In this document: positions 32,493 through 41,023 of the stretch, piece after piece
How the letters are laid out: every line of letters starts with the position of its first letter
Numbering within the stretch: the stretch's first letter is position 1
From: Streptomyces sp. KL109B
Lineage (GTDB): Bacteria; Actinomycetota; Actinomycetes; Streptomycetales; Streptomycetaceae
NCBI RefSeq assembly: GCF_030766935.1
Contig: NZ_JASERL010000005.1
Coordinates: 310,001 to 374,000, forward strand
Length of the DNA stretch: 64,000 nucleotides
Reading direction: 5' to 3'
Program-made: the position numbers and the translations under genes
Notes under the pieces: generated by a model
Databases searched by the model: none
Seen by the model: only the letters and a program-made list of their open reading frames with translations
Told to the model about the DNA's origin: nothing

Positions 32493-35411
32493 ATGCCGCT
32501 GCTGGAGCCGAAGCCGGAAGCCCTGCGTCCCGGAGCCCGCTCGTCGGGACCGGCGCCCGACCGGGTCCCGGACCGGCAGGCCGGCGGCACGCCCGAGCCG
32601 CTGCGCTCCGACCTGACGCGGCTGCTCGGCGCGGACAAGGTGCTCACCAAGGTCTCGGACCTGGTGCGCTACGCGTCGGACGCGAGCCCGTACCGCTTCG
32701 TGCCGCAGGTCGTGGTGGTCGCCGAGGACATCGACGACGTGTCGGCCGTGCTCTCGTACGCGCACGGCAAGGGCCGCGAGGTCGTCTTCCGCGCGGCGGG
32801 CACGTCGTTGAACGGGCAGGCGCAGGGCGAGGACATCCTGGTCGACGTCCGGAAGTTCTGGGCGGGCATCGAGCCGCTCGGCGACGGCTCGCGCGCCCGC
32901 ATCGGCCCCGGCACCACGATCGTGCGGGCGAACGCCACGCTCGCGCGGCACGGGCGCGTGCTCGGCCCCGACCCGGCGAGCGCGATCGCCTGCACGGTGG
33001 GCGGAGTGGTGGCGAACAACGCGTCGGGGATGACGGCCGGCACGACCCGGAACTCGTACCGGACGGTCTCCTCGCTCACCTTCGTCCTGCCGTCGGGCAC
33101 GGTGGTCGACACCGCCGACCCGCACGCCGACGAAGACCTGGCGCACGCCGAACCGGCGCTCTGCGAGGGCCTGTTGGCGATCAAGCGGGAGATCGAGGCG
33201 GACGCCGAGCTCGTCCGCAGGATCCGCGCCAAGTACGAGATCAAGAACACGAACGGGTACCGCCTGGACGCCTTCCTGGACGGCGAGACGCCTGTGCGGA
33301 TCCTGCGCGGGCTGATGGTGGGCTCGGAGGGCACCTTCGGGTTCATCTCCGAAGTCGTCTTCGACACCCTGCCGTTGGACCGCAAGGTGTCCACGGCGCT
33401 GCTCTTCTTCCCGTCCCTGCCCGCGGCCGCCGCGGCGGTGCCCGTGTTCAACGAGGCGGGGGCGCTGGCCGTCGAGCTGATGGACGGCAACACGCTGCGC
33501 GCCTCGGTCAGCGTGCAGGGGGTGCCGAAGGACTGGGCGGAGCTGCCCAAGGAGACGACGGCGCTGCTCGTGGAGTTCCGCGCCCCGGACGAGTCCGCGC
33601 AGGCCGCCTACGAGGAGGCCGCGGCGAAGGCCCTGGAGGGTCTCGAACTCGTCGCGCCCGTCGCCTCGGTGACGAACGAGTTCACGCGGGACGCCAAGAC
33701 GATCGCGGGCTACTGGAAGGCCCGCAAGGCGTTCGTCACGGCGGTCGGCGGCTCGCGCCCCTCCGGTACGACGCTCATCACGGAGGACTTCGCGGTGCCG
33801 CCCTCGCGGCTCGCGGAGGCCTGCGAGGAACTGCTCGAACTGCAGACGCGGCACGGCTTCGACGCCGCCGTGGCGGGCCACGCGGCGCACGGCAATCTGC
33901 ACTTCCTGCTGGCGTTCGACGCGGGAAAGCCCGAGGACGTGGAGCGGTACGCGGCCTTCATGGACGAGTTCTGCCGCCTCACGGTCGAGCGGTTCGACGG
34001 CTCGCTCAAGGCGGAGCACGCGACGGGCCGCAACATCGCCCCGTTCCTGGAGCTCGAATGGGGCGAGAAGGCCACGGAGTTGATGTGGCGCACGAAGCAG
34101 GTCATCGATCCGGACGGGGTGCTCGCCCCGCGCATCGTCCTCGACCGCGACCCGCAGGCCCACCTCCGGGGCCTCAAGACGATCCCCAAGGTGGAGCTGA
34201 TCGCCGACCCGTGCATCGAGTGCGGCTTCTGCGAACCCACCTGCCCCAGCGAGGACTTGACGACCACACCGCGCCAGCGGATCGTGCTGCGCCGCGAGAT
34301 GATGCGCCAGCCCGCCGGCTCCCCGGTCGAGACGGAGCTGATCGACTCCTACGGGTACGACGCCGTGGACACCTGCGCCGGCGACTCGACGTGCAAGCTG
34401 GCCTGCCCGGTCGGCATCGACACCGGCGCCTTCATGAAGGGCTTCCGGCACGCCAGGCACTCGCCGCGCGAGGAGCGGACGGCGGCGCTCGTCGCGAAGA
34501 ACTTCAAGGCGGTCGAGGCCTCGGCCCGGCTCGCCGTGGCGGCGGCCGACAAGATCGGCGACCGGCTCGTCTCGGCGGTAACGGGCGCCGCGCGCAAGGC
34601 GATCCGGCCGGACCTGGTGCCGGAGTGGCTGCCCGAGGTACCTGCCGCGGCGGCCAGGAAACTACCGCGCACCGCGCGCGTGGGCGCCACGGCCGTCTAC
34701 TACCCGGCGTGCGTGAACCGCATTTTCGGCACCCCCGGCGACGTATCGCTGCCTCAGGCCGTTGTCGCGGTCTCCGCGCGCGCGGGGAAGCCGGTGTGGA
34801 TCCCGGACGATGTGGCGGGCACCTGCTGCGCCACGATCTGGCACTCCAAGGGCTACGACGAGGGCAACACGGTCATGGCGAACCGGATCGTCGAAGCCGC
34901 CTGGGCCTGGACCGCGGGCGGCAGGCTCCCGCTGGTGGTGGACGCCTCTTCGTGCACGCTGGGCATCGCGCACGAGGTCGTCCCGTATCTCACCGACGAC
35001 AACCGGGAGTTGCACGCCGAGCTGACCATCGTGGACTCCCTCGTGTGGGCCGCCGAGGAGCTGCTGCCGCACCTCACCGTCGAGCGCACGACCGGCTCCG
35101 CCGTGCTGCATCCGACGTGCTCCATGGAACACCTCGGGGACGTCGCCCAGTTGAAAGCCCTGGCCGAGGCCTGCGCCGACGAGGTGGTGCTGCCGGACGA
35201 CGCGGGCTGCTGCGGCTTCGCGGGCGACCGCGGCATGCTCCACAAGGAGTTGACCGAGTCGGCGACCGCCAAGGAGGCGGCGGAGGTCACCTCGCGCGCG
35301 TACGACGCCCATCTGTCGGCGAACCGGATGTGCGAGGTCGGCATGGACCACGCGACGGGCCGCTCGTACTACTCCGTGCTTGTGGAGCTGGAGCGGGCGA
35401 CGCGCCGCTAG
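32493..35411 (+). CDS. Fused FAD-linked and Fe-S dehydrogenase (GlcD-type plus CCG-domain, D-2-hydroxyacid dehydrogenase-like)
   Basis: A 972-residue fusion. The N-terminal FAD_binding_4 domain covers about residues 45-270 (PQVVVVAEDIDDVSAVLSYA, FRAAGTSLNGQAQGEDILVD, CTVGGVVANNASGMTAGT) and the FAD-oxidase C-terminal domain about 280-545 (AVAGHAAHGNLHFLLAF, EHATGRNIAPFLELEWG). The ferredoxin part has CIECGFCEPTCP near 574 and CAGDSTCKLACP near 627. The cysteine-rich CCG region carries GTCCATIWHSKG and DAGCCGFAGDRG. Such enzymes oxidise D-lactate or D-2-hydroxyglutarate and pass electrons to the respiratory chain. The substrate is not readable. It starts 13 bp after the MarR stop. Confidence 0.92.
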   Translation: MPLLEPKPEALRPGARSSGPAPDRVPDRQAGGTPEPLRSDLTRLLGADKVLTKVSDLVRYASDASPYRFVPQVVVVAEDIDDVSAVLSYAHGKGREVVFRAAGTSLNGQAQGEDILVDVRKFWAGIEPLGDGSRARIGPGTTIVRANATLARHGRVLGPDPASAIACTVGGVVANNASGMTAGTTRNSYRTVSSLTFVLPSGTVVDTADPHADEDLAHAEPALCEGLLAIKREIEADAELVRRIRAKYEIKNTNGYRLDAFLDGETPVRILRGLMVGSEGTFGFISEVVFDTLPLDRKVSTALLFFPSLPAAAAAVPVFNEAGALAVELMDGNTLRASVSVQGVPKDWAELPKETTALLVEFRAPDESAQAAYEEAAAKALEGLELVAPVASVTNEFTRDAKTIAGYWKARKAFVTAVGGSRPSGTTLITEDFAVPPSRLAEACEELLELQTRHGFDAAVAGHAAHGNLHFLLAFDAGKPEDVERYAAFMDEFCRLTVERFDGSLKAEHATGRNIAPFLELEWGEKATELMWRTKQVIDPDGVLAPRIVLDRDPQAHLRGLKTIPKVELIADPCIECGFCEPTCPSEDLTTTPRQRIVLRREMMRQPAGSPVETELIDSYGYDAVDTCAGDSTCKLACPVGIDTGAFMKGFRHARHSPREERTAALVAKNFKAVEASARLAVAAADKIGDRLVSAVTGAARKAIRPDLVPEWLPEVPAAAARKLPRTARVGATAVYYPACVNRIFGTPGDVSLPQAVVAVSARAGKPVWIPDDVAGTCCATIWHSKGYDEGNTVMANRIVEAAWAWTAGGRLPLVVDASSCTLGIAHEVVPYLTDDNRELHAELTIVDSLVWAAEELLPHLTVERTTGSAVLHPTCSMEHLGDVAQLKALAEACADEVVLPDDAGCCGFAGDRGMLHKELTESATAKEAAEVTSRAYDAHLSANRMCEVGMDHATGRSYYSVLVELERATRR

Positions 35412-35448
35412 GGCCCTAGGACGGCGGTAGGGCAGGGCGGGGGCGGGC

Positions 35449-36213
35449 TCAGGCCGACTTGAGCTCGGCCTTGTCGCCCATCACGACCACGGGGTGCTTC
35501 TTCGGGTCGAGCGTCTTGAGCAGGTACTCCATGTCCGCCTTCGACTGGCTCACGCAGCCCGAGGTGCCGCTGCCGTGGTCCATGTGCAGCCAGATGCTCC
35601 CGCCCTTGGACTGGCCCTGCGGGCGGGTCGGGTCGTTGGGCGGGACGCCCTTGGCGCGGTTGTAGTCGATGGCGATGACGTAGTCGAAGTCGTGCCAGTG
35701 CGACTTCGCCCAGTAGTGCGGGGCCTGGATCGAGGCCGACTGCGTGTACGGCAGCTTCGCTCCGGGGTCGGCCAGCACACCACCGGCGTCGCTGAGCGTG
35801 AACACGCCCACGGGGCTGCGGTTGTCGCCCTCGTGGTGGTCGGTCGTCCAGCCCTTCTTGCCGTTGTGCCCGGACCAGTCGCGCTGCTTCTTCCAGGTGT
35901 CGCCGGACTTGGTGTAGAGCGCGATGGTCGAGCCCGTGGCGTTCTTCCCGTCGCCGTACACGGCGACGACCTGCTGGGCGTCGGCCGGGATCTGCTTCTG
36001 GTAGCGGTCACCCACGTCGGGGATGCGCTTGAGGTCCGCGGCGCGCGCCTCCGCGCCGCCTGACTCTCCGGCCGAGGAGTCCGCCCCCGCCGTGGCCTTC
36101 TTGCCGCTGCCGCCGCCGTCGGCGCCGCACGCGGCCACCGTCGTCAGCAGGACTCCGCACGCCGCCATCGCGACGCCTGCCCTGATCGCACCCGCACTCC
36201 GCATGCGTTCCAT
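35449..36213 (-). CDS. L,D-transpeptidase (YkuD-like) family lipoprotein
   Basis: A 254-residue protein with a lipoprotein signal (AGVAMAACGVLLTTVAAC), a Ser/Gly/Ala-rich linker, and a catalytic domain of the YkuD/COG3786 type. RSPVGVFTLSDAGG is the family block early in the domain, and WLHMDHGSGTSGCVSQS contains the catalytic SGC motif with Cys. These enzymes make or trim 3-3 peptidoglycan crosslinks or act as murein endopeptidase-like proteins. The His at the usual upstream position is seen in HMDHGSG. It converges on the dehydrogenase gene. Confidence 0.85.
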   Translation of the reverse strand: MERMRSAGAIRAGVAMAACGVLLTTVAACGADGGGSGKKATAGADSSAGESGGAEARAADLKRIPDVGDRYQKQIPADAQQVVAVYGDGKNATGSTIALYTKSGDTWKKQRDWSGHNGKKGWTTDHHEGDNRSPVGVFTLSDAGGVLADPGAKLPYTQSASIQAPHYWAKSHWHDFDYVIAIDYNRAKGVPPNDPTRPQGQSKGGSIWLHMDHGSGTSGCVSQSKADMEYLLKTLDPKKHPVVVMGDKAELKSA

Positions 36214-36394
36214 GGTCGCACCACCGGTCGCGAACCGGCGGATCGACTTCGATCACCACGACCGATCCGGGCCGAATCTTTGCCTGGCGCCATAAAACCG
36301 TTTGCCCCGGCTCGACAAAAGACGCGAACCTTTCACGGTTTGCTGCCCTTGAGTCCGCTTCTTCGATCCACCTCGCTTCGAGCCCTGGGACGTC

Positions 36395-38278
36395 ATGCGA
36401 ATCTCCGACCTTCCGTATCAAGACCCGGGCGTGCCGGACGCACGCTCGGGACCCCGGTTCCTGCTCTGGCTCGGCAGGAACCAGCTCGGTGGGCAGGCCA
36501 AGTCCCTTGTCTGGGGCCTGATCCACTTCACCTCCGTGGCCGCCCTCGCGTACGGCGTCGGCTACGCCGTGCAGGCCGTCGTCGACCGCTCGGGAACCGA
36601 TCTCGCCAAGGCGGGCGGGCTGATCCTGCTGCTCGGCGTCGGCGTCGCCCTCGGTGACACGATGCTGCACCGCACGGCGGTCACGAACTGGATCACCGCC
36701 GCCGCCCGCGTCCAGCAGCTCCTCGCCCGCAAGACCGCCGCGCTCGGCGCCGCGCTCACCCGGCGGGTCGCCGCGGGCGAGGTCGTCGCGGTGTCGACCG
36801 GTGACGTGGAGAAGATCGGCTGGTTCGTCGAGGCGCTCTCGCGCTTCGCCGCCGCCGCGCTGACCGTCGTCATCGCCTGCGTCGGGCTCCTGATCTACCA
36901 GCCCGCGCTCGGCGTCGTCGTCGCGATCGGCATGCCGGTCCTGGCCCTCGCGGTGCTCCCGCTGCTCCCCCGCGCCACCCAGCGCGCGGACCACCAGCGG
37001 GACAAGGCGGGGCACGCCACCGAACTCGCCGCGGACACCGTCGCGGGCCTGCGCGTGCTGCGCGGCATCGGCGGCGAGGAACTGTTCCTCGACCGCTACC
37101 GGCGCGCCTCGCAGGAGGTGCGCAGGGCCGCCGTACGCAGCGCGCGCATGTGGTCGCTGATCTCCGCGATCCAGGTGCTCCTGCCCGGCCTGCTGGTGAT
37201 CGTGATCGTCTGGTACGGGATTCATCTCGCGCGCGAGGGCCGGATCACGGTCGGCGAACTGGTCACCGTCTACAGCGGCGTGATGCTGCTCAACTACCCG
37301 CTGCGCCACTTCGAGGAGATCGCGATGGCGTACTCGTTCTCCCGGCCGTCGGCCCAGCGCGCGTCCCGTGTGCTGTCGCTGGAGCGGGTCACCGAACCGG
37401 ACGGCGGGCTGCGCGAGGCGAAGGCGCCGGCCGGTGACCTGTACGACCCGGCGACCGGGCTGCTGGCCCCCGAGGGCCGGCTCACCGCCGTGGTGTGCGG
37501 CGACCCGGACCTGGCGGGGCGCCTGGCCGACCGGCTCGGCGGGCACCCCGCGTCGGGCGCCGACGACGAAGCGGCCGAAGAGGCGGAGGCCGCGCCGTCC
37601 GTGCTGCTCGGTGGCGTGCCGCTCGACGAGTTGCCGCTGGACGTCGCGCGTACGGCCGTGCTCGTCCAGGACAAGGACCCGGTGCTGCTCTCCGGCACGC
37701 TCGCCGAACTCCTCGACGTACCCGCTTCCGGAGGTGTCGAGCCGGCGGAGGCGCTGGCCGCGGCGCAGTGCTCCGACGTGCTCGACGCCCTCACCCAGGC
37801 CGCCCTCGACGAGGACCCGATGACCGCGCGCATCACCGAACGCGGCCGGTCCCTCTCCGGCGGCCAGCGCCAGCGCCTCGCCCTGGCCCGCTCGCTCGTC
37901 ACCGACCCCGGAACGCTGGTGCTCGACGAGCCGACGTCCGCCGTCGACTCGCACACCGAGGCCCGCATCGCCCAGGGCGTACGCGCGCTGCGGCGCGGTC
38001 GTACGACCGTGGTGCTGACCTCGTCGCCGCTGGTCCTCGACCGCGCCGACCGCGTGGTGTTCGTGCACGAGGGCGAGGTCGCGGCGGTCGGCGAGCACCG
38101 CGAACTGGTGCGTACCGAGCCCCGGTACCGGGCGGTCGTCACGCGGGAGACCGAGGAGGAGCAGGCCTCCCCCGGAACCGGAACCGGCACCTCCACCGGC
38201 ACCAGTACCAGTACCAGTACCAGTACCGGCGCCGCCACCCGCACCGATATCGAGATCGACATCGAGGAGACGGCATGA
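36395..38278 (+). CDS. ABC exporter subunit A with degenerate Walker A (heterodimer partner)
   Basis: A 627-residue half-exporter. The TMD spans about residues 30-320 (FTSVAALAYGVGYAVQAVVD, LIYQPALGVVVAIGMPVLAL). In the ATPase domain the Walker A site reads AVVCGDPDLAGRLADRL, with no GKS/T, and the H-loop region reads VVLTSSPLVLDRA without His. The signature LSGGQRQRLALARSL (about residue 487) and Walker B TLVLDEPTSAVD are intact. A Thr/Ser/Gly repeat tail (DNA 38171-38230) ends the protein. The stop overlaps the ATG of subunit B by 4 bp. It supplies the signature half of the single working ATP site. Confidence 0.9.
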   Translation: MRISDLPYQDPGVPDARSGPRFLLWLGRNQLGGQAKSLVWGLIHFTSVAALAYGVGYAVQAVVDRSGTDLAKAGGLILLLGVGVALGDTMLHRTAVTNWITAAARVQQLLARKTAALGAALTRRVAAGEVVAVSTGDVEKIGWFVEALSRFAAAALTVVIACVGLLIYQPALGVVVAIGMPVLALAVLPLLPRATQRADHQRDKAGHATELAADTVAGLRVLRGIGGEELFLDRYRRASQEVRRAAVRSARMWSLISAIQVLLPGLLVIVIVWYGIHLAREGRITVGELVTVYSGVMLLNYPLRHFEEIAMAYSFSRPSAQRASRVLSLERVTEPDGGLREAKAPAGDLYDPATGLLAPEGRLTAVVCGDPDLAGRLADRLGGHPASGADDEAAEEAEAAPSVLLGGVPLDELPLDVARTAVLVQDKDPVLLSGTLAELLDVPASGGVEPAEALAAAQCSDVLDALTQAALDEDPMTARITERGRSLSGGQRQRLALARSLVTDPGTLVLDEPTSAVDSHTEARIAQGVRALRRGRTTVVLTSSPLVLDRADRVVFVHEGEVAAVGEHRELVRTEPRYRAVVTRETEEEQASPGTGTGTSTGTSTSTSTSTGAATRTDIEIDIEETA

Positions 38279-40074
38279 TCGGGCTAGCGCCCCCGGCCTA
38301 CGACCCGGCGGCCCCCACCACGGCGCACACCCTGCCCATCGGCGCCCCGGCCACGGTGCGCGCCTACGTGCGCGAGCTGTATCGGCGCCACCGGCGCGAG
38401 TTCCTGCTGCTCATCGGCGTGAACACGGTCGCCGTCGTCGCGTCGATGGCGGGACCGTACCTGCTCGGCGGGCTGGTCCAGGACGTCTCCGACGACCCGG
38501 GCGGCGTCGCCTCGCTCGAAGGGCCCCAACTGGCCCGCACCATCGGCCTGTTCACGCTCGCGCTGGTGGTGCAGGCCGTGTTCGTCCGGCAGGTGCGGCT
38601 GCGCGGGGCGATGCTCGGCGAGCGGATGCTGGCGGATCTGCGGGAGGACTTCCTCGTACGGTCCGTGGGCCTGCCGCCGGGTGTGCTCGAACGGGCCGGC
38701 ACGGGTGACCTGCTGTCCCGGATCACCACGGACATCGACCGGCTCGCGAACGCGATGCGCGAGGCCGTGCCCCAACTCTCCATCGGTGTCGTGTGGGTGG
38801 CGCTGCTCGTCGGCGGGCTCGCGGTGACCGCGCCGCCGCTGGCACCCGCGCTGCTCGTCGCGGTGCCGGTGCTTGTGCTCGGCTGCCGCTGGTACTTCAA
38901 GCGGGCGCCGTCGGCGTACCGTTCGGAGGCCGCCGGGTACGCGGCGGTCGCCGCGGCGCTCGCCGAGACCGTGGACGCCGGGCGCACGGTCGAGGCGCAC
39001 CGGCTCGGCGAGCGCCGTGTCGCGCTGTCGGAGCGGCGCGTCAAGGAGTGGACGGCCTGGGAGCGGTACACGCTGTATCTGCGCACCGTGCTCTTCCCGG
39101 TGATCAACACCGTGCACGTCCTCGTGCTGCTTTCGGTGCTTGTGATCGGCGGGGTCTTCGTCCTCCAGGGCTGGATCGGCGTCGGTCAGCTGACCACGGG
39201 CGCGCTCATCGCGCAGATGATGGTGGACCCGCTCGGCATGATCCTGCGCTGGTACGACGAGCTTCAGGTCGCCCAGGTGTCCTTGGCGCGGCTCGTCGGC
39301 GTGCGGGACATCGAGCCGGACGCGGGCGACGCCTCCGTGCGGCCCGACGGCCGGGACGTCCAGGCGGACACCGTCAACTTCGGTTACCGCGAGGGCGTCG
39401 ACGTACTGCGCAAGGTGTCCCTTGAGGTCGCGCCCGGCACGCGGCTCGCGCTGGTCGGCCCCTCGGGCGCGGGCAAGTCGACGCTCGGGCGGCTGCTCGC
39501 CGGGATCTACGCGCCGCGCACCGGGCAGGTCACGCTGGGCGGCGCGGAGCTGTCCCGGATGCGGGCCGAGCGGGTGCGCTCGCACGTGGCGCTGGTCAAC
39601 CAGGAGCACCACGTCTTCGTGGGCTCGCTGCGCGACAACCTGCGGCTCGCCAGGACCGGCGCCGAGGACGCGGAGCTGTGGGCCGCGCTCGGCGCGGTCG
39701 ACGCCGACGAGTGGGCCCGCGGCCTCGCGGGCGGTCTCGACACGGAGGTCGGCTCGGGCGGCACGGCGCTCACCCCGGCGCAGGCGCAGCAGATCGCGCT
39801 GGCCCGGCTTGTCCTCGCGGACCCGCACACGCTGGTCCTCGACGAGGCGACCTCGCTGCTCGATCCGCGTGCGGCCCGCAACCTGGAGCGGTCCCTGGGC
39901 CGGGTCCTCGACGGGCGCACGGTCGTGGCCATCGCGCACCGGCTGCACACCGCGCACGACGCGGACGTGATCGCCGTGGTCGAGGACGGCCGGATCCGTG
40001 AACTCGGCAGCCACGACGAGTTGGTGGCGGCCGGTGGGGCGTACGCGGCGCTTTGGCGGTCGTGGCACGGGTGA
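38275..40074 (+). CDS. ABC exporter subunit B with degenerate signature motif (heterodimer partner)
   Basis: A 599-residue half-exporter, translationally coupled to subunit A. The TMD is at about residues 40-330 (EFLLLIGVNTVAVVASMAGP, LLSVLVIGGVFVLQGWIGVG). The ATPase has an intact Walker A LVGPSGAGKSTLGR near residue 395, Q-loop ALVNQEHHVFVGSL, Walker B TLVLDEATSLLDP and H-loop VVAIAHRLHTA. The signature, however, reads ALTPAQAQQIALARL instead of LSGGQ. This is the exact complement of subunit A's defects: one composite site would be fully competent and the other dead. The transported substrate is unknown. Confidence 0.92.
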   Translation: MIGLAPPAYDPAAPTTAHTLPIGAPATVRAYVRELYRRHRREFLLLIGVNTVAVVASMAGPYLLGGLVQDVSDDPGGVASLEGPQLARTIGLFTLALVVQAVFVRQVRLRGAMLGERMLADLREDFLVRSVGLPPGVLERAGTGDLLSRITTDIDRLANAMREAVPQLSIGVVWVALLVGGLAVTAPPLAPALLVAVPVLVLGCRWYFKRAPSAYRSEAAGYAAVAAALAETVDAGRTVEAHRLGERRVALSERRVKEWTAWERYTLYLRTVLFPVINTVHVLVLLSVLVIGGVFVLQGWIGVGQLTTGALIAQMMVDPLGMILRWYDELQVAQVSLARLVGVRDIEPDAGDASVRPDGRDVQADTVNFGYREGVDVLRKVSLEVAPGTRLALVGPSGAGKSTLGRLLAGIYAPRTGQVTLGGAELSRMRAERVRSHVALVNQEHHVFVGSLRDNLRLARTGAEDAELWAALGAVDADEWARGLAGGLDTEVGSGGTALTPAQAQQIALARLVLADPHTLVLDEATSLLDPRAARNLERSLGRVLDGRTVVAIAHRLHTAHDADVIAVVEDGRIRELGSHDELVAAGGAYAALWRSWHG

Positions 40075-40154
40075 CGTGGCGCTGGCGCTGGCCGGACCGG
40101 GTCAGGGCGCGGCCCGCACCGGGGTGGGGGTCGCGGGGCTCTGCCCCGGGCCCC

Positions 40155-40419
40155 GCTGCTCAATCGCCGCAGGGGCTTGATTTGCGCCGTCCCCGGCCCC
40201 CGCTGCTCAATCGCCGCAGGGGCTTGATTTGCGCCGCCCCCGCCCCCGCTGCTCAAGCGCCGCAGAGGCCTGATTTGCACCGCCCCCGACCCTGCTGCTC
40301 AAGCGCCGCAGGGGCTTGATTTGCGCCGCCCCCGCCCCCGCTGCTCAAGCGCCGCAGAGGCCTGATTTGCACCGCCCCCGACCCTGCTGCTCAAGCGCCG
40401 CAGGGGCTTATTTTCCCCC
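40155..40419. repeat. Tandem array of a 46-bp hairpin repeat (about 5.7 copies)
   Basis: Copies beginning GCTGCTCAA start at 40155, 40202, 40248, 40294, 40340 and 40386, i.e. every 46-47 bp. Each contains CAAGCGCCGCAGGGGCTTG or a close variant, able to form a small CAAGC/GCTTG stem. Two sub-types (AGGGGCTTGATTTGCG and AGAGGCCTGATTTGCA) alternate in the later copies. The array fills the 348-bp gap between the convergent ABC exporter and lipoprotein genes and probably acts as a terminator region. There are no unique spacers, so it is not CRISPR. Confidence 0.92.
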
Positions 40420-40422
40420 GCC

Positions 40423-40926
40423 TCAGTAGCCGGAGTCGCCGCCGTTCCCGGGCGCGGGCTTCTTGATCGCGTTGCCGTGGGAGTCGAGGACGTACCAGAT
40501 CTGGTCGATGCCCTGGCCCTTGACGTCGCCCGCCTTCTCGTCGTCGGCGTAGTAGTAGAGGGGGTGTCCGGCGTACGTCGCCTGTGGCGTGCCGCTCCCC
40601 TTCGTCGTGGCGATGAGGTTCGCCTCGGCTCCCGCGCCCGCCTTCGGCTTGCCCTTCATGTGCGGCCATTCCTTGACGCACTTCGCGTCGCACTTCATGG
40701 AGTTGCTGTTCTTGCCGTCGCTGGTGAACAGGTAGAGCGTGCGCCCCTTGCCGTCGACGAGGATCCTGCCCAGTGACGAGTCGCGTGTGCTCAGGGTGGA
40801 GGAGTCCTTGCTCGTGGTGGAGGAGTCCTTGCTCGTGGTGCCGCCACCACCCGAGCTGCCGCAGCCGGCCAGCCCGAAGGCCGCCACGAGGGCGCACCCC
40901 GCCATCGCGATCCTGGCATTCTTCAT
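40423..40926 (-). CDS. COG4315-type secreted-repeat lipoprotein
   Basis: A 167-residue lipoprotein: signal ARIAMAGCALVAAFGLAGC with a clear lipobox, a Ser/Thr/Lys/Asp linker containing a duplicated SKDSST block (a 21-bp DNA duplication around 40797-40838), then the 'secreted repeat' domain (LGRILVDGKGRTLYLFTSDG, KCDAKCVKEWPHMKGKP, ATYAGHPLYYYADDEKAGDV, GIDQIWYVLDSHGN). Members are often linked to ECF sigma factors. Their function is uncertain, possibly redox or surface-related, with the paired cysteines of CDAKC conserved. It is divergent from the sigma gene and shares a promoter motif with it. The ATG at 40926 is preceded by AAGGGA. Confidence 0.9.
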   Translation of the reverse strand: MKNARIAMAGCALVAAFGLAGCGSSGGGGTTSKDSSTTSKDSSTLSTRDSSLGRILVDGKGRTLYLFTSDGKNSNSMKCDAKCVKEWPHMKGKPKAGAGAEANLIATTKGSGTPQATYAGHPLYYYADDEKAGDVKGQGIDQIWYVLDSHGNAIKKPAPGNGGDSGY

Positions 40927-40953
40927 GGTCGTCCCGTCCCTTCTCGTGGGGGT

Positions 40954-40981
40954 TGTACGGCCCCGGGAGACCGATGGATTG
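40954..40981 (-). promoter_or_regulatory. Predicted ECF-type promoter for the COG4315 lipoprotein
   Basis: On the minus strand CAATCC (40981-40976), 16 bp, then CGTACA (40959-40954). The start point would give a leader of about 20 nt that contains the ribosome site. The motif matches the divergent promoter of the sigma gene. Confidence 0.6.
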
Positions 40982-40987
40982 CGCGGC

Positions 40988-41016
40988 CAATCCGTTCGCC
41001 CCCTCTCGTACGTATA
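40988..41016 (+). promoter_or_regulatory. Predicted autoregulated ECF promoter for the sigma/anti-sigma operon
   Basis: CAATCC (40988-40993), 17 bp, CGTATA (41011-41016). This nearly duplicates the opposing promoter. Initiation about 7 bp downstream would fall on or just before the GTG at 41024, implying a nearly leaderless transcript. CCCTCT (41001-41006) and AGAGGG (41017-41022) also form a small inverted repeat here. Confidence 0.55.
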
Positions 41017-41023
41017 AGAGGGC

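Noticed and set aside
32481..34460. A 659-codon leftward frame opposite the FAD/Fe-S dehydrogenase
   Set aside because: Composition and lack of motifs mark it as a shadow.
36008..38098. A 696-codon leftward frame opposite the ABC exporter subunit A
   Set aside because: Shadow frame; no start signal, no recognisable domain, overlaps a well-supported gene.
40155..40419. Evenly spaced repeats as a CRISPR array
   Set aside because: The whole 46-bp period is conserved, including the would-be spacers, and no cas genes are near.
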